32,340 nucleotides of DNA from an uncultured Prevotella sp. (GCA_946623195.1 CAMOQW010000012.1:1-32340), one strand, 5' to 3'. Shown: positions 6,689-14,841, counted from the first letter of the stretch. The notes: generated from the sequence alone by a model not told the origin. Translations and numbers: made by a program.

Positions 6689-8891
6689 ATTTCAGGTGGT
6701 CTTCGAAATATTGGGTAATACGTTCGTGCAGATGTACAGAGGCATGTCCTCGCATGTTATGCTCTTCACCGGGATAGGCGAAGAAGTCGGGCTGGGTGCC
6801 TGACTTGATGCAGGCATCGAGGAACGACAGACAATGCTGGGGTACGACGGTGTTGTCGTTGTAGCCGGTGATGATTTGAAGCTTACCTTTCAGATTACCG
6901 GCCTTGCTGATGAGTGATGACTTGGCATAGCCCTCGGGGTTCTGGGCCGGGGTGTCCATATAGCGCTCGCCATACATCACCTCATACCACTTCCAGTCGA
7001 TGACGGGTCCACCGGCAACTCCCACTTTGAATACATCAGGATGGTTGAGCATCAGCGAGATGGTCATAAAGCCGCCAAACGACCAACCATGGACCCCCAG
7101 GCGGGTGATGTCGACGTAGGGCAATGACTTCAGATATTCCACACCCTTCATCTGGTCTTGCATCTCCACCTGCCCCAGCTGGCGGAAGGTGGCCTGCTCG
7201 AAGTCGCGTCCGCGACTCTCGGAACCTCTGTTGTCGAGAATGAACAGCACGTAGCCCTTCTGCGCCATGTAGGTCTCCCAGGAGCGGCTATACCAGTGCC
7301 ACGCTGCTTCCACATTGTGGGCATGGGGACCGCCATACACGTAGATGACTGTGGGATACTTCTTGCCGGCATCGAAGTCGTGGGGTTTCACCATGCGATA
7401 GTAGAGGTCGGTGACGCCATCGGCGGCCTTGATGGTGCCACTCTCAAACTGGGGCTGCTGATAGTCCGCCCAGGGGTCTTCTGCCGTCAGCAGGCGCTGG
7501 CTCTTAGCGGTTTTCACGCTGACGACATCGATGTTGCGGGGAACATCAGGTTCTGTATATTTGTCGAAGAACCATTCGCCGGAAGGTGATGCGACGGCAT
7601 GGTGTGAGCCGCGACCGTTGTCGAGCAGCGTCCGCTTTCCTGTCTTGATGTTGACGGCATAGGTGTTGTGCTGGATGGCATTGGCCTCGTTGCTGGTGAT
7701 GATGATGCTCTTCTGACGGGCGTTGAATCCTAACACTTCCTGCACCACCCAAGCTCCGCTGGTTAGTTGCTTGATGAGTTTCCCCTCCTTATTATATAAA
7801 TAAAGGTGGTTGTAACCGTCGCGCTGACTCTGCATGACAAACTGGTTGGCATCCCAAGGCAGGAACCGGATGGGGTGCAGGGGTTCCACATATTTGTCGC
7901 TGGTTTCGCGATAGAGTTCTGAAAGGCGCTGTCCCGTCGTGGCATCATAGCTGACCAGACGGCAGTCGTTCTGGTCGCGGTTTAATTCAAACAGATAGAC
8001 GGTGCTGCCGTCGGGGGAGAAGGTAACATTCGTGAAATAGACAGGCTGCCCATCGGTAGCGGTACCTCTTTCTACTGCTGCGGTGTCGTGGGAGCGTGGA
8101 GTGTCCAGATAGACGGTCTTGCCTGACTTCAAGTCATAGACCCCTACACTCACCTGATGGGAGGTCATGCCGGCCATGGGATACTTGTCCGGCTCATAGG
8201 TGGCCTCTCGTGGGTAGATGTCTACCTGCGGATAGTCGGCAACCATCGACTGGTCCATGCGATAGAATGCTAACCGCTGACCGTCGGGACTCCAGAAGGT
8301 GCCCTTCTCTATACCGAACTCATTGCGATGGACGCTTTGTCCATAGACTATCTCACGGCTGCCGTCGGTGGTGAGCTGGTGCTTCTGCCCGTCGCCATCA
8401 ACGACGAAGAGCTGATGATTCTCAACATAAGCGGTAGCCCGCGATGCACTGTTCCAATCGTTAGCCTGCTGGCCGGAAATGCTGTCTTGCCATACCACCT
8501 CGTGGGTCTTGAAGTTCAGTAGCAGGAACGACTTCTTGTTACCGAGAGCCACCAGGGGTTGGCCGGGATAGGGAAAGCTGGCTGAATAGAGCGCTCGGAC
8601 ATGGTATAAATCGTCACTCTTGAGCCATTTGTTGACTTCGTCAAGAGTGAACAGAACGTTTTCCTTGCCAGTCTGCTTGTTGACGAGGCAGCATTCTTCC
8701 ACATCCGTCCGCACCAATTCGTCGCCCCACCACGTCAGCCACATGTTCTGGGGCTGAAGGTTACGGAAATTATAGCCTCCATAGTTGAGGTCTTCCAGCG
8801 TAAACAGCTTTTTCTCTTGAGCAGTCATGGGCAGAAGGGGGAATGCAGCCAGAACAAGAAGGGTAAGCAGTTTGTTAATCTTCGTCATCAT
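6687..8891 (-). CDS. S9 family dipeptidyl peptidase (DPP-IV-like)
   Basis: A periplasmic or secreted serine peptidase, 734 aa from the chosen start, that should remove dipeptides from peptide N-termini. A signal peptide covers about 1-24 (cleaved near MTAQ). A beta-propeller (about 30-480) contains SPDG-type blade motifs, and an alpha/beta-hydrolase domain follows. The triad is Ser604 in GWSFGG, Asp679 in GYNDNTV and His711 in EEHNM. In human DPP4 two adjacent Glu of a WVYEEE segment hold the substrate amino group; the aligned region here reads VHRNEFGIEKG with one Glu, so strict Xaa-Pro specificity is uncertain. GGAGA stands 5 bp before ATG 8891 and 8 bp before ATG 8888, and either may be used. 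The start overlaps the upstream methyltransferase by 17 bp. Confidence 0.9.
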   Translation of the reverse strand: MMTKINKLLTLLVLAAFPLLPMTAQEKKLFTLEDLNYGGYNFRNLQPQNMWLTWWGDELVRTDVEECCLVNKQTGKENVLFTLDEVNKWLKSDDLYHVRALYSASFPYPGQPLVALGNKKSFLLLNFKTHEVVWQDSISGQQANDWNSASRATAYVENHQLFVVDGDGQKHQLTTDGSREIVYGQSVHRNEFGIEKGTFWSPDGQRLAFYRMDQSMVADYPQVDIYPREATYEPDKYPMAGMTSHQVSVGVYDLKSGKTVYLDTPRSHDTAAVERGTATDGQPVYFTNVTFSPDGSTVYLFELNRDQNDCRLVSYDATTGQRLSELYRETSDKYVEPLHPIRFLPWDANQFVMQSQRDGYNHLYLYNKEGKLIKQLTSGAWVVQEVLGFNARQKSIIITSNEANAIQHNTYAVNIKTGKRTLLDNGRGSHHAVASPSGEWFFDKYTEPDVPRNIDVVSVKTAKSQRLLTAEDPWADYQQPQFESGTIKAADGVTDLYYRMVKPHDFDAGKKYPTVIYVYGGPHAHNVEAAWHWYSRSWETYMAQKGYVLFILDNRGSESRGRDFEQATFRQLGQVEMQDQMKGVEYLKSLPYVDITRLGVHGWSFGGFMTISLMLNHPDVFKVGVAGGPVIDWKWYEVMYGERYMDTPAQNPEGYAKSSLISKAGNLKGKLQIITGYNDNTVVPQHCLSFLDACIKSGTQPDFFAYPGEEHNMRGHASVHLHERITQYFEDHLK

Positions 8892-10341
8892 CAAATCTCC
8901 TGTTTTTCTTGCCAAAGGGCTTTCCATATTTCCCGAGTTTCCCGGACATTCCCGATTTCCCGGACATTCCCGATTTTCCGGGCATTCCCGATTTGCCCGA
9001 TTTGCCGGATTTCATGGGTTCCTTCTTCTCCAGCGAGCGGAACTTGAAATTGCGGATGTCGGCTCCGGCGTTCTCTTCCTGCTCGTCTAACCGCTTCTTG
9101 AACTCACGGTTCTGCTTGAAACGGCGCTTCTCAGCCATCTGGCGCTTCTCGGCTTCAGTTTTCACCGTACCACCTTCCTCACGGAATTCACGCATCTTGC
9201 CGTCGAACATCTGGTATTTGCGGAACTCACATTCCAAGGAACCGTTGTAGAGAGGAATCTTGATGCTGGGTTTCAGCCCTATCTGGTCGAAGCACTCCTC
9301 ACGGTAACTCAGTATCCAGGCATCGTTGCCAGTAAACTGATGCTTCAGACGCTCACCAATCATCTTATAGGTGCCTAACAGATCTGGAGTGGAGATACGT
9401 TCGCCATAGGGGGGATTGGTCACCATGATGCTCTTCTCCTGGGGCTGCTGGAAATTCTTGAAGTCCTGCTCCGTCACCGTGATGTCGTTGCTCATTCCGG
9501 TAGCCTTGACATTCAAGCGAGTCGTATTGACGGCCTTGATGTCGACATCGTAGCCATAGATGTGGTGATGGAACTCCCGCTCCAGAGATTCGTCATTGTA
9601 GATTTCGTCAAAGAGATCAGCATCAAAGTCGGGCCATTTCTCAAATGCATATTCTTTGCGGAACAGGCCCGGAGCCATATTGTGGGCAATAAGGGCTGCT
9701 TCGATAAGCAGTGTGCCACTGCCACACATAGGGTCGATGAAATCGGTCTCGCCATGCCATCCCGTCATCAGTATCATGCCCGCTGCCAGCACTTCGTTCA
9801 GGGGGGCTTCCACTGACTCCTGACGGTAGCCTCGGCGGTGAAGCGACTCACCACTGGAATCGAGACACAGCGTGCACTCACTCTGTCCCGGGGCTACGTC
9901 GGCAATATGGATGTGCAGCCGCATATCAGGGTTCGTGATGCTGATATTAGGACGCTGGCCCGTCTTCTCGCGGAACTGGTCGACAATGGCATCCTTCACC
10001 TTATAGGCAACAAACTTGGAGTGACGGAACTCCTCGGAAAAGACTACCGAGTCAACGGCAAAGGTCTTGTCAAGGGCGATGTACTCCGTCCAGTCGATGT
10101 CCTTGACGCCTTCATAGACATCGTCGGCAGAGAGCGCACGGAAGCGCTTGATGGGTTTCAAAATGCGGATTGCGGTGTGAAGCTGGAAATTAGCGCGGTA
10201 CATCAGTTTCTTGTCGCCCCTAAATGATACCATACGGCGACCTATCTGTACGTCGTCAGCGCCCAATTCTGTCAGTTCTTTCGCCAAAACGGGCTCCAAG
10301 CCCATAAATGTTTTGGCGATGAGGTCAAATTGCTGTGCCAT
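8875..10341 (-). CDS. THUMP-domain class I RNA methyltransferase (RlmL N-half/YpsC type)
   Basis: A SAM-dependent N2-guanine methyltransferase acting on RNA, most likely 23S rRNA. An N-terminal ferredoxin-like and THUMP region covers about 1-160. The SAM-binding motif DPMCGSGT is at 203-210, and the catalytic motif NPPYGER, typical of N-methylation of guanine, is at 309-315. The 488 aa length equals the first half of E. coli RlmL plus a tail; the RlmK half is absent. From about 395 the tail is basic and charged. Residues 444-470 are nine K/M-x-G tripeptides coded by 9-bp tandem repeats, ending in the acidic DDDED. It is the first gene of the unit with the S9 peptidase and serB. Its exact target base cannot be read from sequence, so no symbol is given. 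Confidence 0.9.
   Translation of the reverse strand: MAQQFDLIAKTFMGLEPVLAKELTELGADDVQIGRRMVSFRGDKKLMYRANFQLHTAIRILKPIKRFRALSADDVYEGVKDIDWTEYIALDKTFAVDSVVFSEEFRHSKFVAYKVKDAIVDQFREKTGQRPNISITNPDMRLHIHIADVAPGQSECTLCLDSSGESLHRRGYRQESVEAPLNEVLAAGMILMTGWHGETDFIDPMCGSGTLLIEAALIAHNMAPGLFRKEYAFEKWPDFDADLFDEIYNDESLEREFHHHIYGYDVDIKAVNTTRLNVKATGMSNDITVTEQDFKNFQQPQEKSIMVTNPPYGERISTPDLLGTYKMIGERLKHQFTGNDAWILSYREECFDQIGLKPSIKIPLYNGSLECEFRKYQMFDGKMREFREEGGTVKTEAEKRQMAEKRRFKQNREFKKRLDEQEENAGADIRNFKFRSLEKKEPMKSGKSGKSGMPGKSGMSGKSGMSGKLGKYGKPFGKKNRRFDDDED
8932..9012 (-). repeat. Nine 9-bp coding repeats in the methyltransferase tail
   Basis: The 81 bp code for KSG, KSG, KSG, MPG, KSG, MSG, KSG, MSG, KLG. On the plus strand the units are variants of TCCCGATTT and CCCGGACAT. 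The multiple of three keeps the frame if copy number changes. Confidence 0.85.
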
Positions 10342-10366
10342 TCTATAACTTTATGTAAATATGGTG

Positions 10367-10397
10367 CAAAGATAATGCAAATCGGCCAAATTGCAAA
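10367..10397 (-). promoter_or_regulatory. Promoter of the methyltransferase/S9/serB unit
   Basis: On the minus strand, -33 TTTG (10394-10397) and -7 TATCTTTG (10367-10374) are separated by exactly 19 nt, the Bacteroidota optimum. The start codon is 26 bp further on. Confidence 0.75.
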
Positions 10398-10437
10398 AAT
10401 TAATGCGATTTTTTTTCTTTATTACAATTCTTTTATG

Positions 10438-10445
10438 TAATTTTG
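10438..10445 (+). promoter_or_regulatory. -7 box TAATTTTG for the orphan histidine kinase
   Basis: TAATTTTG matches TAnnTTTG, 25 bp before the ATG at 10471. The position 19 nt upstream does not carry TTTG, so a weaker promoter is likely. It is divergent from the methyltransferase promoter. Confidence 0.55.
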
Positions 10446-10470
10446 CCCCTAAATCAAAGAACCTAACTGC

Positions 10471-11724
10471 ATGATAGCATCGAATGATATACTGCTCTTC
10501 TCGCTGAAGCCACTGTTGCAAGTTGACATTTTGGTATGGCTTGCAGCATTGCCACTGTTGGCGGCATTCATCATTCTATTGTTCTATCAGTATCGGCAGC
10601 ACAGGCTTTTGAAAGAAGAACTGATGCAATTGGCCAAGATCAATCGCCACAGCGTGGAGTACGATTTGGTGATGAAAGCCATGAAGGTCAGCGTCTGGCG
10701 CATCGACGTGCCATCCCGGACGATTACCTACGAGAGCGACTATCGTGACGTGCCAAATTCACAGTACATATCGGCAGGTTCCGATGTAGAGATGTTCTGC
10801 AACACCTTGGTCCCCAAGGACAAGCAGCAGGTCACGGACGGCATGATGAAACTGCTGGCAGGCCATATCGACGAGTACCACGGACAGTATCAACTGAAGG
10901 ATGTCAACGGAGAATCGGGGTGGGGCGAGACTTATGCCATCATCGAGAAACGCGACATGGACGGGAAACCGTTGGTAGTTGTCGGTGCTTCGATGCGTAT
11001 TGACAAGCAGAAAGCCATAGAACAGGCTTTGATAGACGCCCGTAACCATGCAGAGGAAAGCGACCGATTGAAGTCGGCATTCCTGGCAAACATGTCACAC
11101 GAGATACGTACACCGCTGAATGCCATCGTGGGGTTCAGTGATGTGCTGACCATGACTGAGACGGAAGAGGAGCGCAACGAACTCATTGCATTGATTAAAA
11201 AGAACAACGCCCACCTGTTGCGCCTGTTTGATGATATGGTGAACATGTCGAGACTGGAAGCTGGAGGTGGGACGTTGAATAAGACCCGCTTCGAACTGAA
11301 CACTCTGCTTCAGGAGGTCGCTGACCGCTTTTCCGGCAGGGCTCAGAAGGCAGGCCTGAAAATATTAGTGGAAACATTGCCGGATTCACCTCAGCTGCTG
11401 ACTGACCGTAACAGACTCGGTGAGATATTGGATAAATATATGGATAACGCCTTGAAATTCACAGCTACGGGCAGCATTACCTTAGGCTGTGAGGAATTGG
11501 CAGGACGATGGCGCATTTGGGTCAGGGATACCGGGAAGGGAATTCCGGAAAACCGTTGCAACGAACAACTCTTTGAACGCTTTGTGAAGTTGGATGAATT
11601 TGTGCCTGGCACCGGACTGGGACTCAGCATTTGCCGCAGTCTGGCCCTGAGCATGGGAGGAACGGTAGGAGTGTCGTCTGCCGTTGGCAAGGGGTCCACA
11701 TTCTGGGTGGAAATCACGGCATAG
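10471..11724 (+). CDS. Orphan membrane histidine kinase (PAS-like sensor)
   Basis: A membrane sensor kinase of 417 aa. One transmembrane helix lies at about 21-39 with almost no periplasmic part, so sensing is probably cytoplasmic or intramembrane. Residues about 62-180 look like a PAS domain (KVSVWRIDV...), followed by a helical linker. The HisKA motif FLANMSHEIRTPLN puts the phospho-acceptor at His210. The ATPase domain has an N box (MDNALKFT, with only one of the usual two Asn), a G1 box (DTGKGIP), an F box (LFERFVKLD) and a G2 box (GTGLGLS). There is no receiver domain and no adjacent response regulator, so its partner is elsewhere. It is a single-gene unit bounded by its own -7 box and a hairpin terminator. 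Confidence 0.9.
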   Translation: MIASNDILLFSLKPLLQVDILVWLAALPLLAAFIILLFYQYRQHRLLKEELMQLAKINRHSVEYDLVMKAMKVSVWRIDVPSRTITYESDYRDVPNSQYISAGSDVEMFCNTLVPKDKQQVTDGMMKLLAGHIDEYHGQYQLKDVNGESGWGETYAIIEKRDMDGKPLVVVGASMRIDKQKAIEQALIDARNHAEESDRLKSAFLANMSHEIRTPLNAIVGFSDVLTMTETEEERNELIALIKKNNAHLLRLFDDMVNMSRLEAGGGTLNKTRFELNTLLQEVADRFSGRAQKAGLKILVETLPDSPQLLTDRNRLGEILDKYMDNALKFTATGSITLGCEELAGRWRIWVRDTGKGIPENRCNEQLFERFVKLDEFVPGTGLGLSICRSLALSMGGTVGVSSAVGKGSTFWVEITA

Positions 11725-11743
11725 CAGAATCCTTGCATAGACC

Positions 11744-11772
11744 AAAAACAAAGGCTGTCTCACGACAGCCTT
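11744..11772 (-). terminator. Hairpin terminator after the histidine kinase, stronger leftward
   Basis: AAGGCTGTC and GACAGCCTT form a perfect 9-bp stem with a 4-nt loop. Rightward it is followed only by CATCTCTTTT. Leftward it is followed by TGTTTTT, the better T-tract. It can serve the kinase gene as a plus-strand terminator, but its form also fits a leftward transcript from the box at 11831-11838. Confidence 0.7.
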
Positions 11773-11830
11773 CATCTCTTTTCTAACTAACTTATTATCA
11801 ACTATTCATTACTCATTCTGAATTTCGCTG

Positions 11831-11838
11831 CAAAGTTA
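11831..11838 (-). promoter_or_regulatory. Leftward -7 box TAACTTTG without a gene
   Basis: A perfect TAnnTTTG on the minus strand, identical to the lacI -7 box. No leftward gene lies ahead of it; the next leftward structure is the hairpin at 11744-11772. No -33 TTTG is seen at 19 nt. It may drive a short RNA of about 80 nt, or be a chance match. Confidence 0.35.
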
Positions 11839-11841
11839 CAC

Positions 11842-11880
11842 ACTTTTTTGTCACTTTGACTCAGAAATGACGAAAAAAGT
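11842..11880. repeat. Imperfect inverted repeat upstream of lacI
   Basis: ACTTTTTTGTCA (11842-11853) is mirrored by TGACGAAAAAAGT (11868-11880) with one extra base, around a 14-nt centre. It lies between the leftward -7 box and the LacI operator. It could be a second regulator site, or just A-tract DNA. Confidence 0.45.
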
Positions 11881-11882
11881 CA

Positions 11883-11896
11883 CGTAAACGTTTGCG
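11883..11896. promoter_or_regulatory. Probable LacI-family operator, CGTAAACGTTTGCG
   Basis: A 14-bp near-palindrome with a central CG dyad. Its core GTAAACGTTTGC fits the general LacI/CcpA-family pattern GnAAnCGnTTnC. The right arm contains the TTTG that serves as the -33 element of the lacI promoter, so a bound repressor would block its own transcription. Confidence 0.65.
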
Positions 11897-11921
11897 AATT
11901 CCGCAAAAATGTGTAACTTTG
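11891..11921 (+). promoter_or_regulatory. lacI promoter, TTTG-N19-TAACTTTG
   Basis: -33 TTTG (11891-11894) and -7 TAACTTTG (11914-11921) are exactly 19 nt apart. The ATG follows 33 bp after the -7 box. Confidence 0.8.
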
Positions 11922-11954
11922 CCCTCTGTAACCATTGATTAGCGGTTTTTTGTA

Positions 11955-12983
11955 ATGAACAATAAGAAGCTACATCGTACCTCTCTGAAGGATCTGGCCC
12001 AGGAATTGGGTGTCAGCATAGCTACCGTTAGCCGTGCCCTGCGCAACTCTCCTGAGATTGGCAAGGATATGCAGCAGCGTGTAAAAGATTTGGCAAAACG
12101 ACTGAACTATCGGCCTAACCCATTTGCCCAAAGTCTGCGAAAAGAGGCTCCTAAAATTATAGGGGTCGTAGTGCCCAATCTGGTAACCCATTACTATGCT
12201 GCCGTACTTGACGGTATTGAGGACGAGGCACGCCGAGCCGGCTATAGTGTAATTAGTGCCAATAGCCATGAGAATTTTGAGGACGAGGCTCATGCCGTCG
12301 ACAATTTTGTCAGTCTGCACGTAGAAGGCATTATTGCATGTCTGGCTCAGACTACTACCGACTATCATCATTATGAAGAAATTGCTGAAATGGGTATCCC
12401 CTTGGTGTTTTTCGGGCGCACTTGTCTTACAGAACGGTTCTCGAGTGTTACCGCCAATGGCGATGAGGCTGCCCAGCTGGCTACCCAGCATCTGATTGAC
12501 ACCGGAAGCCGACGCATTGCCTTTATCGGAGGACCTAACCATCTCGACATGGTGCGTCGGCGCAAACACGGATACCTGGAAGCTCTTCGTGACAATCGTA
12601 TTCCCATAGACCGTGATTTAGTTGTATGCGATAAAATAGACTATCAGGTGGCATTGGCATCTGCCATGAATCTGTTGCAGAGCGACCATCGGCCTGATGC
12701 CATACTTGCCTTCAACGACATTATCACCTTTGCAGCTTTCACCGCTATTAAGAATTGCGGACTTCGCATTCCTGAAGACGTGGCTCTCATTGGGTTCACG
12801 GATGATGTGCACTCCGAGTATGTCACACCCCGAATGTCGGCCATTGCCGACCAGTCTCACCTTATTGGTGTCACCGCCTGTCAGCTGCTGCTGAAGAGCA
12901 TAGGCGGCGACCCCAAGGTGTATAAAGAAATAGTTCCACAAAAATTAGTTATCCGTGACACTTCTGCCAAGAAGGATGGCTAA
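11955..12983 (+). CDS. LacI-family transcriptional regulator
   Basis: A cytosolic DNA-binding regulator of 342 aa that responds to a sugar or sugar derivative. The N-terminal helix-turn-helix is SLKDLAQELGVSIATVSRAL (10-29) and the hinge helix lies near RLNYRPNPFAQSLR. The periplasmic-binding-protein-like effector domain starts at KIIGVVVPNL and contains the usual IAFIGGP and GFTDD segments. The signature VSIATVSRAL is canonical. No sugar transport or catabolic gene is next to it: upstream is a histidine kinase and downstream, convergent, an antiporter. Its regulon therefore cannot be read from context. A matching operator overlaps its own promoter, which suggests autorepression. Confidence 0.93.
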   Translation: MNNKKLHRTSLKDLAQELGVSIATVSRALRNSPEIGKDMQQRVKDLAKRLNYRPNPFAQSLRKEAPKIIGVVVPNLVTHYYAAVLDGIEDEARRAGYSVISANSHENFEDEAHAVDNFVSLHVEGIIACLAQTTTDYHHYEEIAEMGIPLVFFGRTCLTERFSSVTANGDEAAQLATQHLIDTGSRRIAFIGGPNHLDMVRRRKHGYLEALRDNRIPIDRDLVVCDKIDYQVALASAMNLLQSDHRPDAILAFNDIITFAAFTAIKNCGLRIPEDVALIGFTDDVHSEYVTPRMSAIADQSHLIGVTACQLLLKSIGGDPKVYKEIVPQKLVIRDTSAKKDG

Positions 12984-13017
12984 GCTAACGACTTTCCGTC
13001 TCAGTGCATTTCACTTT

Positions 13018-14376
13018 TTAGCTGAAGAATAACGTGCGCTCTACCCAATAGCAGAGGATGCCGCAGAGATAGCCGGCAAAGGCTATCCACGTAATCTTCT
13101 TCATATACCAGCCGAAGCTGATTTTCTCTAATCCCATGACTACTACACCGGCTGCAGAACCGATAATCAACATAGAGCCACCCACACCGGCACAATAAGC
13201 CAACAATTGCCAGAAGATGCCATCGACAGCCATGTCGCCTGTAGGAGCCACAGGATACATACCCATGCAACCTGCCACCAAGGGAACGTTGTCAACAATG
13301 GATGAGAGTAAGCCAATGATACCTGTAACGAGATAGTGGTTGCCATTGAAGGCTACGTTCAGGCTCTCGCCCAACATGGTAAGTACGCCAATGGTCTCCA
13401 GACAGCCTACAGCCATGAGAATGCCGAGGAAGAAGAGGATGGTGTCCATGTCGATACGGGACAGCATCTTGGAGACGCGCTTCTGAGTGTTGGTATTGTC
13501 GGCAGTGTCCTCACACGACTGATGAATCCGGCAGTAGAATATCTCGGTGACTGTCCATAGAACACCCAGCACCAGCAGAATACCCACAAAAGGAGGCAGG
13601 TGGGTAATCGTCTTGAAGATAGGTACGAAAATCAGACCGCCCACGCCTAAGAAGAAGATGGACTTGCGCTGACCATCCGACAGAACATCACTGTCGGCAA
13701 CGGCTGTGGTGTCCTGGACAGGCTCGAGCTGACCTTTCAACGACAGCGAGAGAATCCAGGCAGGAATGACCATAGAAACGAGTGAGGGTATGAAAATCTC
13801 GGTAATGACGCCGGCAGCGGTAATGACGCCCTTGTTCCACAGCATGATGGTGGTGACGTCGCCAATAGGTGAGAAAGCTCCACCGGAATTGGCAGCAATA
13901 ATAACCAGCGAGGCATAGATGATGCGGTCGCGCTTGTCGCTGACCAACTTGCGCAGAATCATAATCATCACGATGGAGGTGGTCAGGTTGTCGAGGATAG
14001 CCGACAAGATGAAAGTCATAAAGGCAATACGCCAAAGCAGCGAACGCTTCGATTTGGTCTTTAGAGTGTCGCGAACAAAGTTGAAACCGCCGTTTTGGTC
14101 AACCAATTCCACGATGGTCATGGCACCCATCAGGAAGAACAGAGTAGTGGCGGTTGAACCCAGATGATGCTCTATGACGGTGCTTACCACACTGGCTTTG
14201 GCATCGCCGATAGCTGCGGCTACATAGCTGCCCGGATCAATCATGAAAAGCGTCCAGCAGCCAACAAACATCAGCAGGGCAATAGCAGCCTTGTTGATTT
14301 TTGTCAAACTCTCAATGGCAATGCAAAAATAGCCAATGCAGAAGAGAATGACAATACAGATTGTTAATGTTGACAT
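13018..14376 (-). CDS. nhaD: NhaD-type Na+/H+ antiporter
   Basis: An inner-membrane ion transporter of 452 aa with about eleven hydrophobic segments. It belongs to the ion-transporter superfamily; NhaD exports Na+ or Li+ in exchange for protons. Recognisable pieces are LFFLMGAMTIVELVDQNGGF near residue 80-100, SAILDNLTTSIVMIMI, IAANSGGAFSPIGDVTTIMLW, and in the second half SSIVDNVPLVAG and GSMLIIGSAAGVVVMG. The paired DN-containing re-entrant segments (LDNLTT and VDNVPL) are those expected of the two inverted halves. It is transcribed alone. It converges with lacI, whose stop is 34 bp away, and is divergent from merR. The family is clear; ion preference is inferred. Confidence 0.9.
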   Translation of the reverse strand: MSTLTICIVILFCIGYFCIAIESLTKINKAAIALLMFVGCWTLFMIDPGSYVAAAIGDAKASVVSTVIEHHLGSTATTLFFLMGAMTIVELVDQNGGFNFVRDTLKTKSKRSLLWRIAFMTFILSAILDNLTTSIVMIMILRKLVSDKRDRIIYASLVIIAANSGGAFSPIGDVTTIMLWNKGVITAAGVITEIFIPSLVSMVIPAWILSLSLKGQLEPVQDTTAVADSDVLSDGQRKSIFFLGVGGLIFVPIFKTITHLPPFVGILLVLGVLWTVTEIFYCRIHQSCEDTADNTNTQKRVSKMLSRIDMDTILFFLGILMAVGCLETIGVLTMLGESLNVAFNGNHYLVTGIIGLLSSIVDNVPLVAGCMGMYPVAPTGDMAVDGIFWQLLAYCAGVGGSMLIIGSAAGVVVMGLEKISFGWYMKKITWIAFAGYLCGILCYWVERTLFFS

Positions 14377-14414
14377 TTTGTTTGTTTTAAAATTAGTTTG
14401 TTATAAATTGTGTG

Positions 14415-14422
14415 CAAAGGTA
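14415..14422 (-). promoter_or_regulatory. -7 box TACCTTTG for nhaD
   Basis: TACCTTTG on the minus strand, 38 bp upstream of the nhaD ATG. The -33 position at 19 nt falls inside the heptamer array and is not TTTG. Confidence 0.65.
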
Positions 14423-14432
14423 CAAAAAAAAA

Positions 14433-14460
14433 CATAATTCATAATTCATAATTCATAATT
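14433..14460. repeat. Four perfect CATAATT heptamers in the nhaD/merR divergent promoter
   Basis: 28 bp made of four exact copies of CATAATT. An identical 28-bp array is found in the parA/surE divergent promoter (23491-23518). Both -33 positions of this divergent pair lie inside the array. Confidence 0.9.
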
Positions 14461-14466
14461 ATTTTA

Positions 14467-14474
14467 TAACTTTG
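14467..14474 (+). promoter_or_regulatory. -7 box TAACTTTG for merR
   Basis: A perfect TAnnTTTG, 16 bp before the merR ATG, giving a short leader of about ten nt. The array of CATAATT units ends 6 bp upstream. Confidence 0.65.
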
Positions 14475-14490
14475 CAGCAAAATCAGAATT

Positions 14491-14841
14491 ATGGCACTGA
14501 ATCTGAACAAGAATTTGAAGTTATATTATAGCATTCGCGAAGTTGCAGAAATGTTCGGGCTGAACGAAAGTACATTGCGCTATTGGGAACATGAATTCCC
14601 TTTCCTGAAACCGAAAAATAGCGGTCCGGCCAAGATTCGTCAATACCAGGAGAAAGATATTGAGCAGATTCGACTCATCCATAATCTGGTGAAGGTGCGT
14701 GGCTTCAAGCTGGCTGCTGCCAAGAAGATTATCAATTCCAATCGTGACGGCGCTGACCGTACGGCAGAAGTGCTTTCAAGGCTCATTGATGTCAGGGAGC
14801 AGTTGCAAGCACTGAAAAAACAGATGGACTACTTGGAATAG
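14491..14841 (+). CDS. Small MerR-family transcriptional regulator
   Basis: A DNA-binding protein of 116 aa. A winged helix-turn-helix is visible at about 12-80: YYSIREVAEMFGLNESTLRY, then WEHEFPFLKPKNSG and RQYQEKDIEQIRLI. A helical segment from about 88 to the end (VLSRLIDVREQLQALKKQ) is the usual antiparallel dimer helix. No effector domain follows, so it resembles the short MerR proteins that use DNA bending alone or another partner. It has its own promoter, divergent from nhaD. The next gene starts 33 bp downstream after only a weak GGAA-TAG-TTCC hairpin with T8, so read-through is likely. Target genes are not known. Confidence 0.9.
   Translation: MALNLNKNLKLYYSIREVAEMFGLNESTLRYWEHEFPFLKPKNSGPAKIRQYQEKDIEQIRLIHNLVKVRGFKLAAAKKIINSNRDGADRTAEVLSRLIDVREQLQALKKQMDYLE

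Noticed and set aside
11482..11775. Minus-strand frame of 97 aa starting at the kinase terminator
   Set aside because: It begins inside the hairpin and runs antisense to the conserved ATPase domain; no family features.
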